From: Leucocoprinus leucothites
Lineage: Eukaryota > Basidiomycota > Agaricomycetes > Agaricales > Agaricaceae
Length of the DNA stretch: 64,000 nucleotides
Reading direction: 5' to 3'
Assembly: GCA_013368445.1 (NCBI GenBank)
Contig: JAACJO010000017.1
Coordinates: 372,001 to 436,000 of the forward strand
Each line of letters opens with the position of its first letter. Position 1 is the stretch's first letter. The position numbers and the translations under genes were made by a program. Shown piece after piece: positions 23,173 to 33,572 of the stretch. The notes under the pieces were generated by a model. The model had not been told where the DNA came from. It saw only the letters and a list, made by a program, of their open reading frames with translations, and made no database searches.

Positions 23173-24174
23173 ATGAACGTCTTACTACGCTTTCAACGGT
23201 TTCACCGCTCTTTTATTAAATCCTCCAACACCTTCAGTAATATCCCAGTTCGCAGATTCTCGAAAGCTTCCATGGCAGATAAAGATATTGAGGTCGGCAA
23301 CAAAGGTATTCCTGATCCGCCGCTCTCACCGACTTAAGTTGATCTTCGCATTCGTTTAGTCCAATGGAATTACGGTGCCGGCCACCCTCAGGGTGTCGCA
23401 GCGGAAATCAAGACCCAACCAGGCGAAAAAGTTCAAATCAAATCAAAAAAGGGGAACATTGTCTCGAGAAATGCAGACGAGGAGAATCCAGCTGTGAGAG
23501 TTGAGAGACAGGGAGATGGGAATAACCAGGATGTGGTTAAGCGGATGAGTGAGTTGGAGAAAGTTGGCGAAGGCGAGGGTGGTGGAGGTGTGGCGGAGGG
23601 CAAAGAAGAGGAGGTCGGAAAGGAGAAAGGTAAAGAGGGAGTGGAGAAGGAAGTGGTCGTGGGTGAGAAGCGGGATAGGGAGACGGTTGAGGAACAGGAT
23701 AAGGCTCAGGAGGAAGCAAAACTTGCAGAGCAAGGGGAAGAAAGTATGACGGAGGATGAAAAGGTTAATGAGGAAGAAAACAAGGAGCCGGCGGCGAAGA
23801 AAGCTAGAGTGGGCAAAAAGGACGGCGAAGACAAAAAGGAGCCGACGGAAAAACAGCCACCAACAGCTCCTAAGGCTACTAGGAGTCGAGGACGTGGTCG
23901 TGGAAAGGCTACTACCACTACAACAGATGCTCGAAGAACTTCTGGACGTGCTAAGAAAGGCTCCGTCACGTCTCAGGAGAGGGCTACCAAGACGGCGGTG
24001 AGCGGTGAAGGAGAGAAAGTGGAGGGTGCGAGTGGGGAAGTAGATGAAGTAGTCATGGGGGAAATCACCCCAGGAGAAGCTGAGGAAGAGGAACAGGGAG
24101 CAAAGGTTGCTCCTGGACAGGCACCTGCTGGGCACACGCGGTCGAAGGATGTGCAGGCCACGGCGCATAACTAG
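23173..24174 (+). CDS. HVA1-type TUDOR-domain protein with charged tail, 315 aa
   Basis: Contains a hypervirulence-associated-protein TUDOR domain (HVA1 family), widespread in fungi and bacteria and of poorly known role. After the intron at 23306-23359 (54 nt, phase 1) the domain reads VQWNYGAGHPQGVAAEIKT, QIKSKKGNIVSRNA and ENPAVRVERQGDGNNQDVVK. About 230 residues of Glu/Lys-rich low complexity follow, with a basic SRGRGRGKATTT patch and a final TRSKD. Two start choices exist. The ATG at 23173 adds 33 residues (MNVLLRFQRFHRSFIKSS..), rich in Arg and Ser and lacking acids, like a mitochondrial presequence. The ATG at 23272 gives MADKDIEVGNK, the start usual in this family. Alternative initiation could yield two locations. 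It is followed in tandem by the MOB4 gene. Confidence 0.8.
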
Positions 24175-24253
24175 CTCTTTCCTTCCACATAGAAGACTCT
24201 TGGAGATTTTTTAAAATCGAATAGTAGCACCGTAATGGTAGTTTAATGTTAAT

Positions 24254-24283
24254 AGCTTTGGTGAGGTTAGCTTTGGTGAGGTT
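24254..24283 (+). repeat. Perfect 15-bp tandem duplication
   Basis: AGCTTTGGTGAGGTT occurs twice in a row, 80 nt after the TUDOR-gene stop and therefore probably in its 3' UTR. A simple local duplication; no known motif. Confidence 0.8.
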
Positions 24284-24707
24284 AGCACTTCCTGTAAAAC
24301 GTTGAGCACTTAGAGATACAGAGTGCTGAGCGTTTCGGATCTAGCATCAAATGAGAACTATTCGCATCAATCAATTCCGACATTATATGGCTGAAATAAT
24401 CTTGAGATACGTGGTTCTTCGGAACTTTTTTTATTCTTGATTTATTCGCCCAGAGACTCTTGTGCAGCTGGGTAGTCTTCTCGTTTGAGGAGCTTAGGCA
24501 TCAGTAAACGTTTCGAGGTGTATCGGATAATTGATGGGTTATATAATCCATCAGATGTGATGTTTGATGGAAGTTCCAACGCAAGCGTTCACAACACCAA
24601 CGAGTGTCATCCAACTGGCCAGGCTCTGACGACAAAACCTTTGAGGCTACGACCATCACGACAAAACTATATATTTTTATCACAAAAAGGTCTATCCTAT
24701 CAACACA
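24284..24707. other. Intergenic, promoter side of the MOB4 gene
   Basis: AT-rich stretch between two tandem genes. A TATA-like actatatattttta begins about 40 nt upstream of the MOB4 ATG. Confidence 0.4.
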
Positions 24708-26814
24708 ATGGCAGTGGAAGCACCTCAGCTTCAACGACCTCTTCGTGGATCCCGTATATCCACGTTTTATCCAGTCAAATCCCTTCCTGCCCTCTCTTCG
24801 CTCGACAGCGCGTTTCAACTTCAAGAGTACATCTCGTTGCTGATTAGACTTGATGTACATGACGTGGAGGCTATTACATCTCTCCCTGGTCCCGGTTCGA
24901 ATAAGAACGCGAAGGATAAGGAGAGCAGTGCTGGCGATGAAAAGGACGAGCAAGAAGGAAAAGAAGGCTCTGCGTCGGAAGGAGAGAAAATTACCGACGA
25001 GAGGGATGTGACTGTCGATGAGGCTTGTTGGATTTACGAGCAACTGAGGTGCGTTTGACAAGGTCATAACCAAACGATTAACATGTCATTAACCTTCTGT
25101 GTTTTTTGATAGACGACTAGCCCAGGACTTGACACATCCTCTAATTACAACTTTACAACAAGAGTGCTCACGTACAACGTGTCCAGAAATGAAAGCCGGA
25201 GAGTGGCTTTACCTTTGTGTCGCACACGGCACAGAAGGCGCCATGGAAGTTAGTGGCTTCTATATTTTCCAACCTTCAACCACAATGCTAAAACTTATGT
25301 TTAATAGCAATGCTGCGCAATAGATTACATTCTACACACTTTAGACAGCGCAACGGCTCTCCTCAATTCTCCCCGTGCATTCCCATCTCGGTACGTACGC
25401 CACCCACCGCCGCTTATAATAAAACAACAATAACAAGACTAACTGACATACGCCTTCATATTCTGCATCCACGAATAACACCAACAGTCTTCAAATTCCA
25501 CAATCGTCCCACCGCCACTTCTCCTCTCTTGCCCGGCGACTTGGCCGCATCTTCGCCCATGCGTATTTCCACCACCGTGAAGCCTTCGAACAGGCCGAGG
25601 CCGAATCCTCCTTATACGCGCGGTTCCTCTCTCTCACGTCCAAATTCGACTTGGTGCCAAGTGAATTTTTGGTTATCCCTGCCATTCCTTCCAGTATGGG
25701 TGGACATGGTGGTGGAGATAGTGATGAGGAGGACGGCGGGGGTTATGATGGCCACGGACGAGAGGTTGGTTCTGGTTTTGGAATGGGAGAAGCTAAACTT
25801 GGAACTTCGTATGATCCTAGAAGAGGCAGTGGTGGTGTCGGTGGGGCGCAACATCAATTACCAAGCTCGTTCCAGGATGGATTCCCCGATGTACCTAGAA
25901 CAAGAAGGTTGCCACAACAGTATTCGCATTATCCACATTCATCCCAACAAACCCACCAGGCGGCACCACAGCAGAGATCGCCTATGTCACTCGAACCACC
26001 GCCGCTGGGTGGAACGGAAAGCCCAAAGAAGATAGGGCGTAATCGTACCCATACCATGGTGCTTAGCGAGGCCGCTGGTGTCGTTGATGAATTAGCCAAG
26101 GCTGCTGCCTCCTCTAAAGCCGAAGATGAAGAGAAAGAGGGGAAAGAAAGAGAAGCGAAAGCCCGAGAAGATGCTGAGAGGGAACAAAGAGAAAAGGCCG
26201 AAGCCGAGGCCAAAGCGAAGCATGAAGAGGAGGAATTGACACAGAAGCCGGAGGAAGAGGAGGAGGAAGAGGAGGAAGAGAAAGAGGAGGAAGAGAAAGA
26301 TGAAGATGAAGATGTCGAGGGTGAGGAGGACTTGAGCGCCGAGGAGACTACCGAAGGTGAAGGAGGAATGGGAGAGGCGGCAGGTGAAACTTCTAGAGAG
26401 GAAGAGTCTACTGTTGAGGCTCTTCTTGCTGCCCCAGAGGAGCACCCACCTGTCGAGGAGACGAAAGCAGCTGAGGAGGGAAGCGAGGCCGAGGGGTTAC
26501 CTAACACCTCCGACGAGGCTAGCGTAGAAGATGCAGAAACCACTCGGGAAGTTGACATTGGTGAAGGCGCTAGTTCTTCCCCCACGACGGAAACCGAGAC
26601 ACCGAAAGTGGACGAGGTCCAGGGCGACGAAGAGGAAGACAAGGTCGTAGAAGTAAAAGTTGAAGCCGACCCTGAGACTGCTGAAGAGGCGGACCTCACG
26701 AGTTCAGAAGTGAAGGAGCAGTTACAGACTGATGTTGATGCTGATGAAAATCTGCCTGAGGAGAAGGATAAGGAGGCGGAGGTGAAAGATGAAGCCGAAA
26801 AAGAGGCGTCGTAG
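24708..26814 (+). CDS. MOB4/phocein family protein with long acidic C-terminal extension
   Basis: Mob1/phocein-domain protein of the MOB4 (Neurospora Mob3) branch, a core STRIPAK component that in fungi is needed for hyphal fusion, septation and fruiting. It begins MAVEAPQLQRPLRGSRISTF. The domain shows DEACWIYEQLR-RLAQDLTHPL, CSRTTCPEMKAGEWLYLCVAHG, QCCAIDYILHTLDSATALL, SHRHFSSLARRLGRIFAHAYFHHREAFEQ and FLSLTSKFDLVP. The Cys and His of the zinc site are present. Three short introns fit in phase. After the domain comes a Gly/Asp-rich linker, then about 240 residues dominated by Glu, Lys and Ala, including a nearly pure Glu run near 26256-26320. Animal phocein is about 225 aa and lacks such a tail, although fungal members are often longer. 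The frame is intact to the stop. Confidence 0.9.
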
Positions 26815-27814
26815 ACGCTTGTAGAGGTTGATGTAGATTTTACTCTTTTTTCGTTGTTTCTGTTGGTTTTTGTACTTGATACCAGGCTGTTGTTTTTGTT
26901 GACTTGGAATATTCATTTATTGACAAGTCAAACGGTCCAATGACATGTGGTAATTATAACTTGAGACTGGGCTTCTGACGATCCTCACGGTCCCGATAAG
27001 ATGTACCTGTGTGCCGCAGGCCACTCTGAAGATTTTCCTCAGGATCTGATAGGCGCTGGGAGGCAATGTAGCCGACCCAATAACGTGAGGTGCCAGCCAT
27101 TTTCTCGCGACGGAAGCGATAGGGTATGGCGAGGTTTCTTAATAAGGCGGACTATCAGCGTTCCGGAGTTGCAGGAGCCGAGAATTTGAGGGTTGTAGAA
27201 CGGCCTAGAACGGCGGTATTTGGATTGATCCAGAGCCATCTCATTCGTATTGCGGATGTCAAGTGATGAAACGCCTGTGCTCTACCATTCAAGGTCTTCC
27301 CAGCAACAGCTCGGGCCATAGATGCAGCGCCGCCGTCGCGACGATTACGGACTGACGTGGGTCGCGTTCAAGTAACTTGAGCTGTATCTTTGGCATCCGA
27401 GCCTGACAACAGTGAATTATTCCCAAAAAATGCTACACAGGATGTTGAAAGGAGGGCGACAAATTGATGAGGGAGTAATGTATTGGAGAGATGCGGTAGC
27501 TGACTGGCTGGAAGACGTTCAACAGATCTCTTTGCACAGGAAGCAATGGTTGTCGTATTATGGCAGGACCGCGACGTTGGAAGGCAGGTGTAGGGAATCA
27601 TGCTGTTCCAATTAGCTGCAGCCCTTCTCGCGTTGCCTGAGCACTCTTCCCCCATGCCATAGCAAACTCCTGAGAGACACAATCATAGACTGCGCGCTGT
27701 GGCTGAACCAGATATCTACGATCGGTAGCTTGAATGGTACAGAATTATGATTCCAGTCTGCCTCTGCCTTTGATACACATGCGAGCCTTTGTCATCTATG
27801 ACAGACTCTCGGCT
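26815..27814. other. Convergent intergenic region
   Basis: About 1 kb between the MOB4 gene (plus) and a minus-strand gene. The first 100 nt are T-rich and likely carry the MOB4 polyadenylation signal. Short open frames around 27370-27680 have no recognisable motif. Confidence 0.45.
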
Positions 27815-28808
27815 CTAAGAAAGATCCATCCCTTCTGTGGCATTCGAAGGTTCGTCGAGTATATCATCGATATCGCTCAAACTAAAGAGTTCCTCTTCGG
27901 GAATGTTCGCAAGGTCGTCTAAAGCGACTTGTCGAGCACATTCTTCTGCATAAGCTTCGAGCTCTTCATCCTCCAAGTCAGCTGGTGAGGGGTCAGGCCC
28001 CGAAGGGTTTAGTGAACCTAAATGTGTTTTAGGTTACTATGTGTTTTGAAGAAAAGTCAGGAAGAACAAACCTTGGACTTCGTGCTCCCATTCCGCGATA
28101 TCCTCCATGTCTGGATCGAAAGAGGAGCCCACTTCGTGGGCATACGAAAGTCGATAAGTGTGTTCGGTTTTCCGATCTGTTTGAGCCATTATCCGCCGGA
28201 ATAGCTGGACAGCAAATTGTTAAGTCATAAGTGAAGTTGAAGTTCGAGTAGACGTTACTCCATACCTCGTCGGACATAATATCATCATCATTCTCCTCTT
28301 CCTCGTCATCATCATCCATTTGAGCATCGTCATCCATGTCAAAGCCGTCGCTACTCCGATCACTATAGCCGGTATACCGCCGCTGCTTGACGGCACGCGC
28401 TCGAGCCTTCTGAGCGCGTTCAAGGCATTTAGCTTTAATTCTTTCACGCAAAAATTGTTTCTGCGGGTCCTCTGGATGATTGAACTGCGGACGCGTGATT
28501 TGCCGTGACGAGGCAGTTATTGTGCTCGTGCTTCCGCTGGACGATACACTCCGGGTTCGAGAGGAGAGGGTCTGTCGACTCGTTGAAGGTGAAACGGGAA
28601 TTGTGCTGCTGCGAGACAAAGGAGAGATTGAACTTTGAGATTTGAACTGCAGACGCCTTCGTTCGGGGGCTGATTTCTCCTTCGAAGACGATGCCATCAA
28701 GGGGGATGAACGCGAGGGTGAAGGTGAAACTAGCGGTGATGAGTTGAGCGGTCTGAAGTTGTATTGTATAGAGCGGCTAGATGCGGGAGTAGATGGAACC
28801 GACGACAT
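27815..28808 (-). CDS. Conserved basidiomycete protein of unknown function
   Basis: Three exons. Exon 1 encodes a Ser/Thr/Pro-rich disordered half (MSSVPSTPASSRSIQYNFRP) leading to an Arg/Lys-rich helix QKQFLRERIKAKCLERAQKA and a strongly acidic run of Asp/Glu ending MSDE. Exon 2 reads LFRRIMAQTDRKTEHTYRLS, then YAHEVGSSFDPDMEDIAEWE. Exon 3 is acidic and helical: ADLEDEELEAYAEECARQVA, then PEEELFSLSDIDDILDE. Both introns are GT-AG and in phase. The basic-then-acidic layout suggests a nuclear or RNA/DNA-associated protein, but that is only an impression. I do not recognise a named domain. The start sits 110 nt from a tandem CACGTG duplication in the shared upstream region. Confidence 0.7.
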
Positions 28809-28917
28809 ATCTGGGAAATTGGCGGAGGTAACGAAGGAACCTGGAACTGGTGAGAATAATCATAACTTAAGCATGACAGTTTAATGAGAGTCACAGTGTT
28901 ACGCGTCGCGTCTGTAT
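28809..28917. promoter_or_regulatory. Promoter-proximal region of the minus-strand gene
   Basis: Short interval between the start codon at 28808 and the duplicated E-box. No TATA box was noted. Confidence 0.3.
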
Positions 28918-28951
28918 CACGTGATTGAGATCCTCACGTGATTGAGATCCT
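28918..28951. promoter_or_regulatory. Tandem duplicated CACGTG E-box
   Basis: CACGTGATTGAGATCCT is repeated perfectly, head to tail (28918-28934 and 28935-28951). Each unit carries the palindromic E-box CACGTG, bound in fungi by bHLH factors such as Cbf1/Pho4 types. It lies 110 nt upstream of the gene ending at 27815 and 556 nt upstream of the GT61 ATG, so it could serve either. The repeat is seen directly; a regulatory role is inferred. Confidence 0.6.
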
Positions 28952-29506
28952 CCCATCGAGCCTCCACTTTCGTAACTCGTTTCTACCCCCTCGGATGAAC
29001 AATTGCTTTTCATAAGGGCTCTGCAGCCACAGATTCAAACCTTTTTATTAAAATCTTTCTTTTTTCCCCAAACCGCTTTCTGATCTTGTATTTCCTGACC
29101 TTCTACCCGCCGTAGTTTGGATTGACAAGTCACAATTCACATGGAAAGCCAATTCTCAGATCTCACAGCCGACGCAAGTCGAAAGTACTCGGGCTCGAAG
29201 AGTGATTTGACAAGACTGTAATCCATGACAAGTGACATTATGATGTCCCCATTGCAGTATTACTTGGGACTCTCTTCTATCTGATCTGATCCCGGACGAT
29301 GACAGATGGACGTGTTGAACAACATGAAGTTTGAAATGGGTCACCCAATGGGTGTAGGTCGCATGATGTTACGTAGAACTCGCCATCCACTTGCGCTTTC
29401 CAAACCTGAACGCGATATCAAAGTTTCTTCTATAACACACGCTTCTTGTCCAATAATATCGCTGTTCCATCAGGCACACTTCAAGGCATCCCACGATAAA
29501 TAAATA
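28952..29506. other. Intergenic, promoter side of the GT61 gene
   Basis: Part of the divergent promoter region; a T-rich run (cttttttccccaaacc) occurs near 29058-29073. Nothing else recognised. Confidence 0.4.
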
Positions 29507-32500
29507 ATGCCTTTATTGAGTGGGCGCTTTTCTCGAGGCGGCATGCGTGCCTTGTGCGAAAAATGGAAGCTCGACCAGCAACGTTCTTTCTCAAACCTTC
29601 CCCTGCCACCAAGCCCGACGGCCTTGACGATGGCCATCCGCCGTCTGGTTATCGTCGGAACCTTGGCCTCTGTGCTTACTCTTAGCTTCCTAGGACTGTT
29701 TTTCCTCGACATTGAGCTGCCGGCCGAGTTGCATCAATTCAAGCTCGAGACGCTACAGAAATTGAATTTCGGCTCAAACGAACCCACTTCGGATAAACAT
29801 CACATTCCGCCTGGCGGTGAACCCATCGTGGATGAGGATGACATCGAGGATCCCACTTTTGACGGCGTATCCACCCCGAGTTCTGACGGCTCTGGTCCAG
29901 GTTCGTTATTCGCATGATTAATGAGATATAGCTATTTACAGGTATTCACAAACAACATATTCCCCTGGTGATAATGAATCAGGCTCACCCCAAACGTACT
30001 CGAGTTCAAGCATTTCATTCTCATCAACCTTCGAGACGACGATACCTCATGGCGCGACGATTCATGGTTTCACCATCTTCGACAATCTTGTCGTGCACAA
30101 TGGAACATTCTACCTCGTAACAAATGATCCCAGCGGCTTCCCAAAAAAAGCCCACATAGCCGCCAAGCCTCACCCCGGTGACTGGGGTGACCGTGATCCT
30201 AACCCTGAGGTGCGTACCTATTCCAAAAACCATCATGGTTTCCAGCTTATATTTCTTCGACCTTTTAGGATTTCCATTTCATCACCCCCGAGGAACTTGT
30301 GCCCCTCCTAGGTGATTCTGCAATACGAATACAAGGCTCTTCTTGGATTCTCTATGATGTTTGGCAGTTCATGCGCGTGAGATTCGTTCTATTGAAGGAA
30401 AATCGTGTCTTTGCTCATCGGTTTTCGTAAAGCACTTTTATCACTGGTGGGGCGAAATCATATTAGGCGGATGGAGAGTCTGGTCGCTTTTGGGAGTCGA
30501 CTCTACTGGAAGCTTCCATCCTGAATGGTTACAGTTACCGGATCGCTTCTTGCTCCCAGTAAGGGTGGACACTGATTCCTAATGTCCATCTCCTAATCCT
30601 GCTCCTGGACTTCTCACAGATGGTAGCGGATGGTAAATGGAGGGACAGACCTCAGATGGTTGGATCTTTAATGCGAGCAGCTTTCCCTAATGCAGCAATT
30701 GAAGAGAGGGACCAGTGGTTGGACTTGACCAGACTTAACTCCACTGTCGTCTTTGACCGTGCACTGATTATCAACCGAAGAGCTGCTCATGCACAGTACG
30801 TCCTTGTGTTTTGACCAAAAAAGGTATTGACAAAACTTTCACTTATTTTTTTTTAACGCGTAACAGCCCCTGGGGAGGTCGATGGTCTAAAATGATTGCC
30901 GGGACTCAAGAGCTCCAGGCCCCTGAATTCAGTCCAGAATCATCCTCTCCATCTAACGAAGGCTTCTGGTCACCCATCCGCAAGACTCTAACACATAATA
31001 CTCTTGGTTATCTACCCACATTTGCCTCTCTGACTGATAGAAGGATCATTTCCCCGCCGTCAGACAAGTCAGAATTACCTCTCGTAACATACATCGACAG
31101 ACAGGGGACTGGCCGAAGATTGACAGAAGAGAGCCACAAGAGTCTAGTCGACGCACTATCGGAACTAGAGGCGGAGGGAGTGTGCGAAATAAAGATTGTG
31201 AGGATGGAGAACGTTCCATTAAGGGAGCAAATTAGATTGGCTGCCAGGAGTGCGGTGAGTTTTGGTGTCCTGTGAGCTTATCGTCTCGTCATCCATACTG
31301 CACTATCTTCTCGTGAATTTAGCCTATACCATGGTGATCCGGAGGTCGCCAAGGCGTACAGCTATCGGCTCAGTCTTCGCAGCCCAGGCGCACATAAGAA
31401 CAACCGGCTAATTCCTGTACATGGCTCGCTCTTCCATATTATGGCACATACCGAGCGCAGAGAAATGAGAAAGACCGAGCCCATGGCTGAGGTGAAATTA
31501 TCTTGATAGGCTCAAGCTCTCTACTGCTGGCAGCATTTCGCCGTAAACGACCCTTCGTTGCTGTATTGGAGATGAATACAGTCATGGCTCCTCTCGTCAT
31601 TCTGGCTTTTATGCGATATTTGATTCAAGTTCTGGGTTTTAGCCTTCTAAACGACGGCATTTACTCTCCTTTCGTTTGGCTTCTTAGCTCTTAGCTTTGG
31701 GCTTGATGTTCGTACGACCTGCAGGGCTCAGTACTGATGGGTTTGACGTTTTGTAGATCATGGTTGGTGTTCATGGCAATGGCCTGACAGTAAGTTATCA
31801 ATTTACTTACTATATCATTTCTCTCCTTTCGTCTTTTTCTATCTCCTGTGTCGGTTTCAATGCTTCGTTTCATTCTTGTCCCCACCACACAGTCCGGTAT
31901 ACGATGTCAAGAACTGAACCTGGATTCTGGGTCTTCGGTTTTCAGTGCATCGCACGTTCGACTTCGGTTCCATTGGCACGCTAATGGTTACCCTGTTCCA
32001 TTTCGTACCTGGTGCCTCCAGATATTCATCCAAAGGCTAACCTCACGACCCGATCACCTTCAAATAGCATCAGCTCTGGATGCCACCTTCGGCGCGATCG
32101 ACTATTATAGAGATTGTGATCCCTGGAGGTAAGGGAATTTAGCACCATTGTCGTACGTCACAATTGCCTGACAAAGATTATACAATAGCATACCCGTTTG
32201 ACTATGAGATGCTGGCAAGAAATATGGGACATAAAGTTAGTCACAATCTTCTCATTTTTGAAGTTTTCTCTGAATCCAGTTCTCATGATGTAGCATTACA
32301 TGGCATGGAATGATACGTTAATCACGTATGCGAAGGGCACGTATCACCAGGTGCGTAACTGTTTATTTCCCGGATGTACGTACTCGGTTGTTGAATCATC
32401 GTAACCAGAAAGTCAACTTTCCAGATGACTTCCACAGTTGTAAGCTAGTTTCTGCCCTAAGACGACTTACATGAGCTGAAATATTCGTACAGCTCACATC

Positions 32501-32587
32501 TATGTGCACGGTCCGGCCGTTGCACAAAAGATCAAAGAACGCCTGTTGGGCACCGAAAGGGATGATGCTGAGAAAGTAGATCTATGA
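29507..32587 (+). CDS. GT61 family glycosyltransferase (type II membrane protein)
   Basis: Family-61 glycosyltransferase (DUF563), the group of EOGT and plant beta-1,2-xylosyltransferases, probably acting in the ER/Golgi on glycoproteins or wall glycans. A cytosolic tail of about 45 residues precedes one membrane anchor (RRLVIVGTLASVLTLSFLGL). An acidic stem follows, then ILYDVWQFMRHFYHWWGEII, LQLPDRFLLPMVADGKWRDR, RALIINRRAAHA, LVTYIDRQGTGRRL, PLREQIRLAARSA-IMVGVHGNGLT (the family hallmark), HQLWMPPSARSTIIEI, FDYEMLARNMGHKHYMAWND and a last exon ending EKVDL. About ten introns, most short. Two are large: 31255-31756 (about 502 nt) and about 277 nt after GNGLT. The splice between AARSA and IMVGVHG is in phase. 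Acceptor specificity cannot be read from sequence. The first Met was taken; a second at codon 42 would still give a type II protein. Confidence 0.85.
31255..31756 (+). other. Oversized intron of the GT61 gene
   Basis: GTGAGT donor after AARSA and TAG acceptor before IMVGVHG. At about 502 nt it is roughly ten times the local norm. It carries a 63-codon open frame without motifs. No inverted termini or target duplication were found by eye. Confidence 0.6.
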
Positions 32588-33572
32588 CCTCATATTAGCC
32601 TGTTTTCCAGTATGTAACCAATGCGTGGTGAATGGATCACTGATTTAGGTCTCATGCTGGTACGAAAGGAAGAAAAGGCAATACCACAACCAGAATTTGA
32701 TGACAAGTGCACGAGAAGAAGAAAGTCGAGTAAAATTAACGGAAGCGGTGGTGCAGTGACTTCTTTCTGAAGCGCGTGTTTTGTTTGCGTGCGAATTCCG
32801 ACGTCGTCCGTAGTTCAAGAGCTTTCAGGCGACACGACGGATGGAGGGGCAGGTGAGGTTCTGCTCCAGATGTGGTCCCTGGCGTGGCACTACAATTAAC
32901 ATTTGTGATGATTGATGTCGAAGTCGATCAAGTGCTGGCCTGGGCTAGCAATTGGTGTGGCTTATCAGTATCCTTGAATGCCAAACATTTTTCAGTTCAC
33001 ATCTAGTGGCGTTCCCCCCACTGGCGGCTGTCCTGGGCGTCGGGTTCACTAACGTACGTCGGCCATCGGGCTCCCTCAATTTGTTAAATCTTCTTGGCTT
33101 TTTTCTCAACAGGTTTGAAAGCCGCACGGGATTACTATAAGTAGATTTCATCCGTCGGGTCGACTGCTCCAATTCTAGGCTGGGTTTAGAGTATAAGCCA
33201 CTCGGCTTCTCGAACGTCCACGCGTTGGTTATGCGCCGCAGATCGTGGCCTTCCCGAAATGAACTCTGATTCCCACATTTACGCTCCGTTTTGTTCAAAT
33301 TCACCGGTACGGGTGCAACGGACAGGGAGTCTCAGTGGTTGACAGGCAAATCGACGTTCAGGTGCTTCTCGTCTCGTGCAGCAGCCTGTAGAAGCAGTTA
33401 TTTGCAGATCAGGCAGGTCGACGGGAGTTCTTTGCTGGGACAGAGTTTTTATGGCATCTGCACCTTAATGCTGAGTAGTGTTAAGGAAATCGGGCAGCCA
33501 GGAGGAAGGGCGTGCCAGTCGGGAACCCAAACTCCTCGGATGAACAGGTCAGCTAAAAGGCCGGTCGGAGAG
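32588..33572. other. Intergenic, upstream of the first amidase
   Basis: Nearly 1 kb between two plus-strand genes. A few open frames of 60-120 codons with no recognised motif. Confidence 0.45.

Noticed and set aside
23443..24168. 241-codon minus-strand frame opposite the TUDOR gene
   Set aside because: It is the complement of a Glu/Lys-rich low-complexity region and reads as Ser/Leu/Phe repeats without domain content.
26256..26320. GAG/GAA-rich tract as a possible microsatellite or CRISPR-like repeat
   Set aside because: It is in-frame coding for poly-Glu within the MOB4 gene; units are irregular and unspaced.
25929..26699. 256-codon Ser-rich minus-strand frame opposite the MOB4 tail
   Set aside because: Shadow of the GAG/GAA-rich tail; the sense strand is continuous with the phocein domain.
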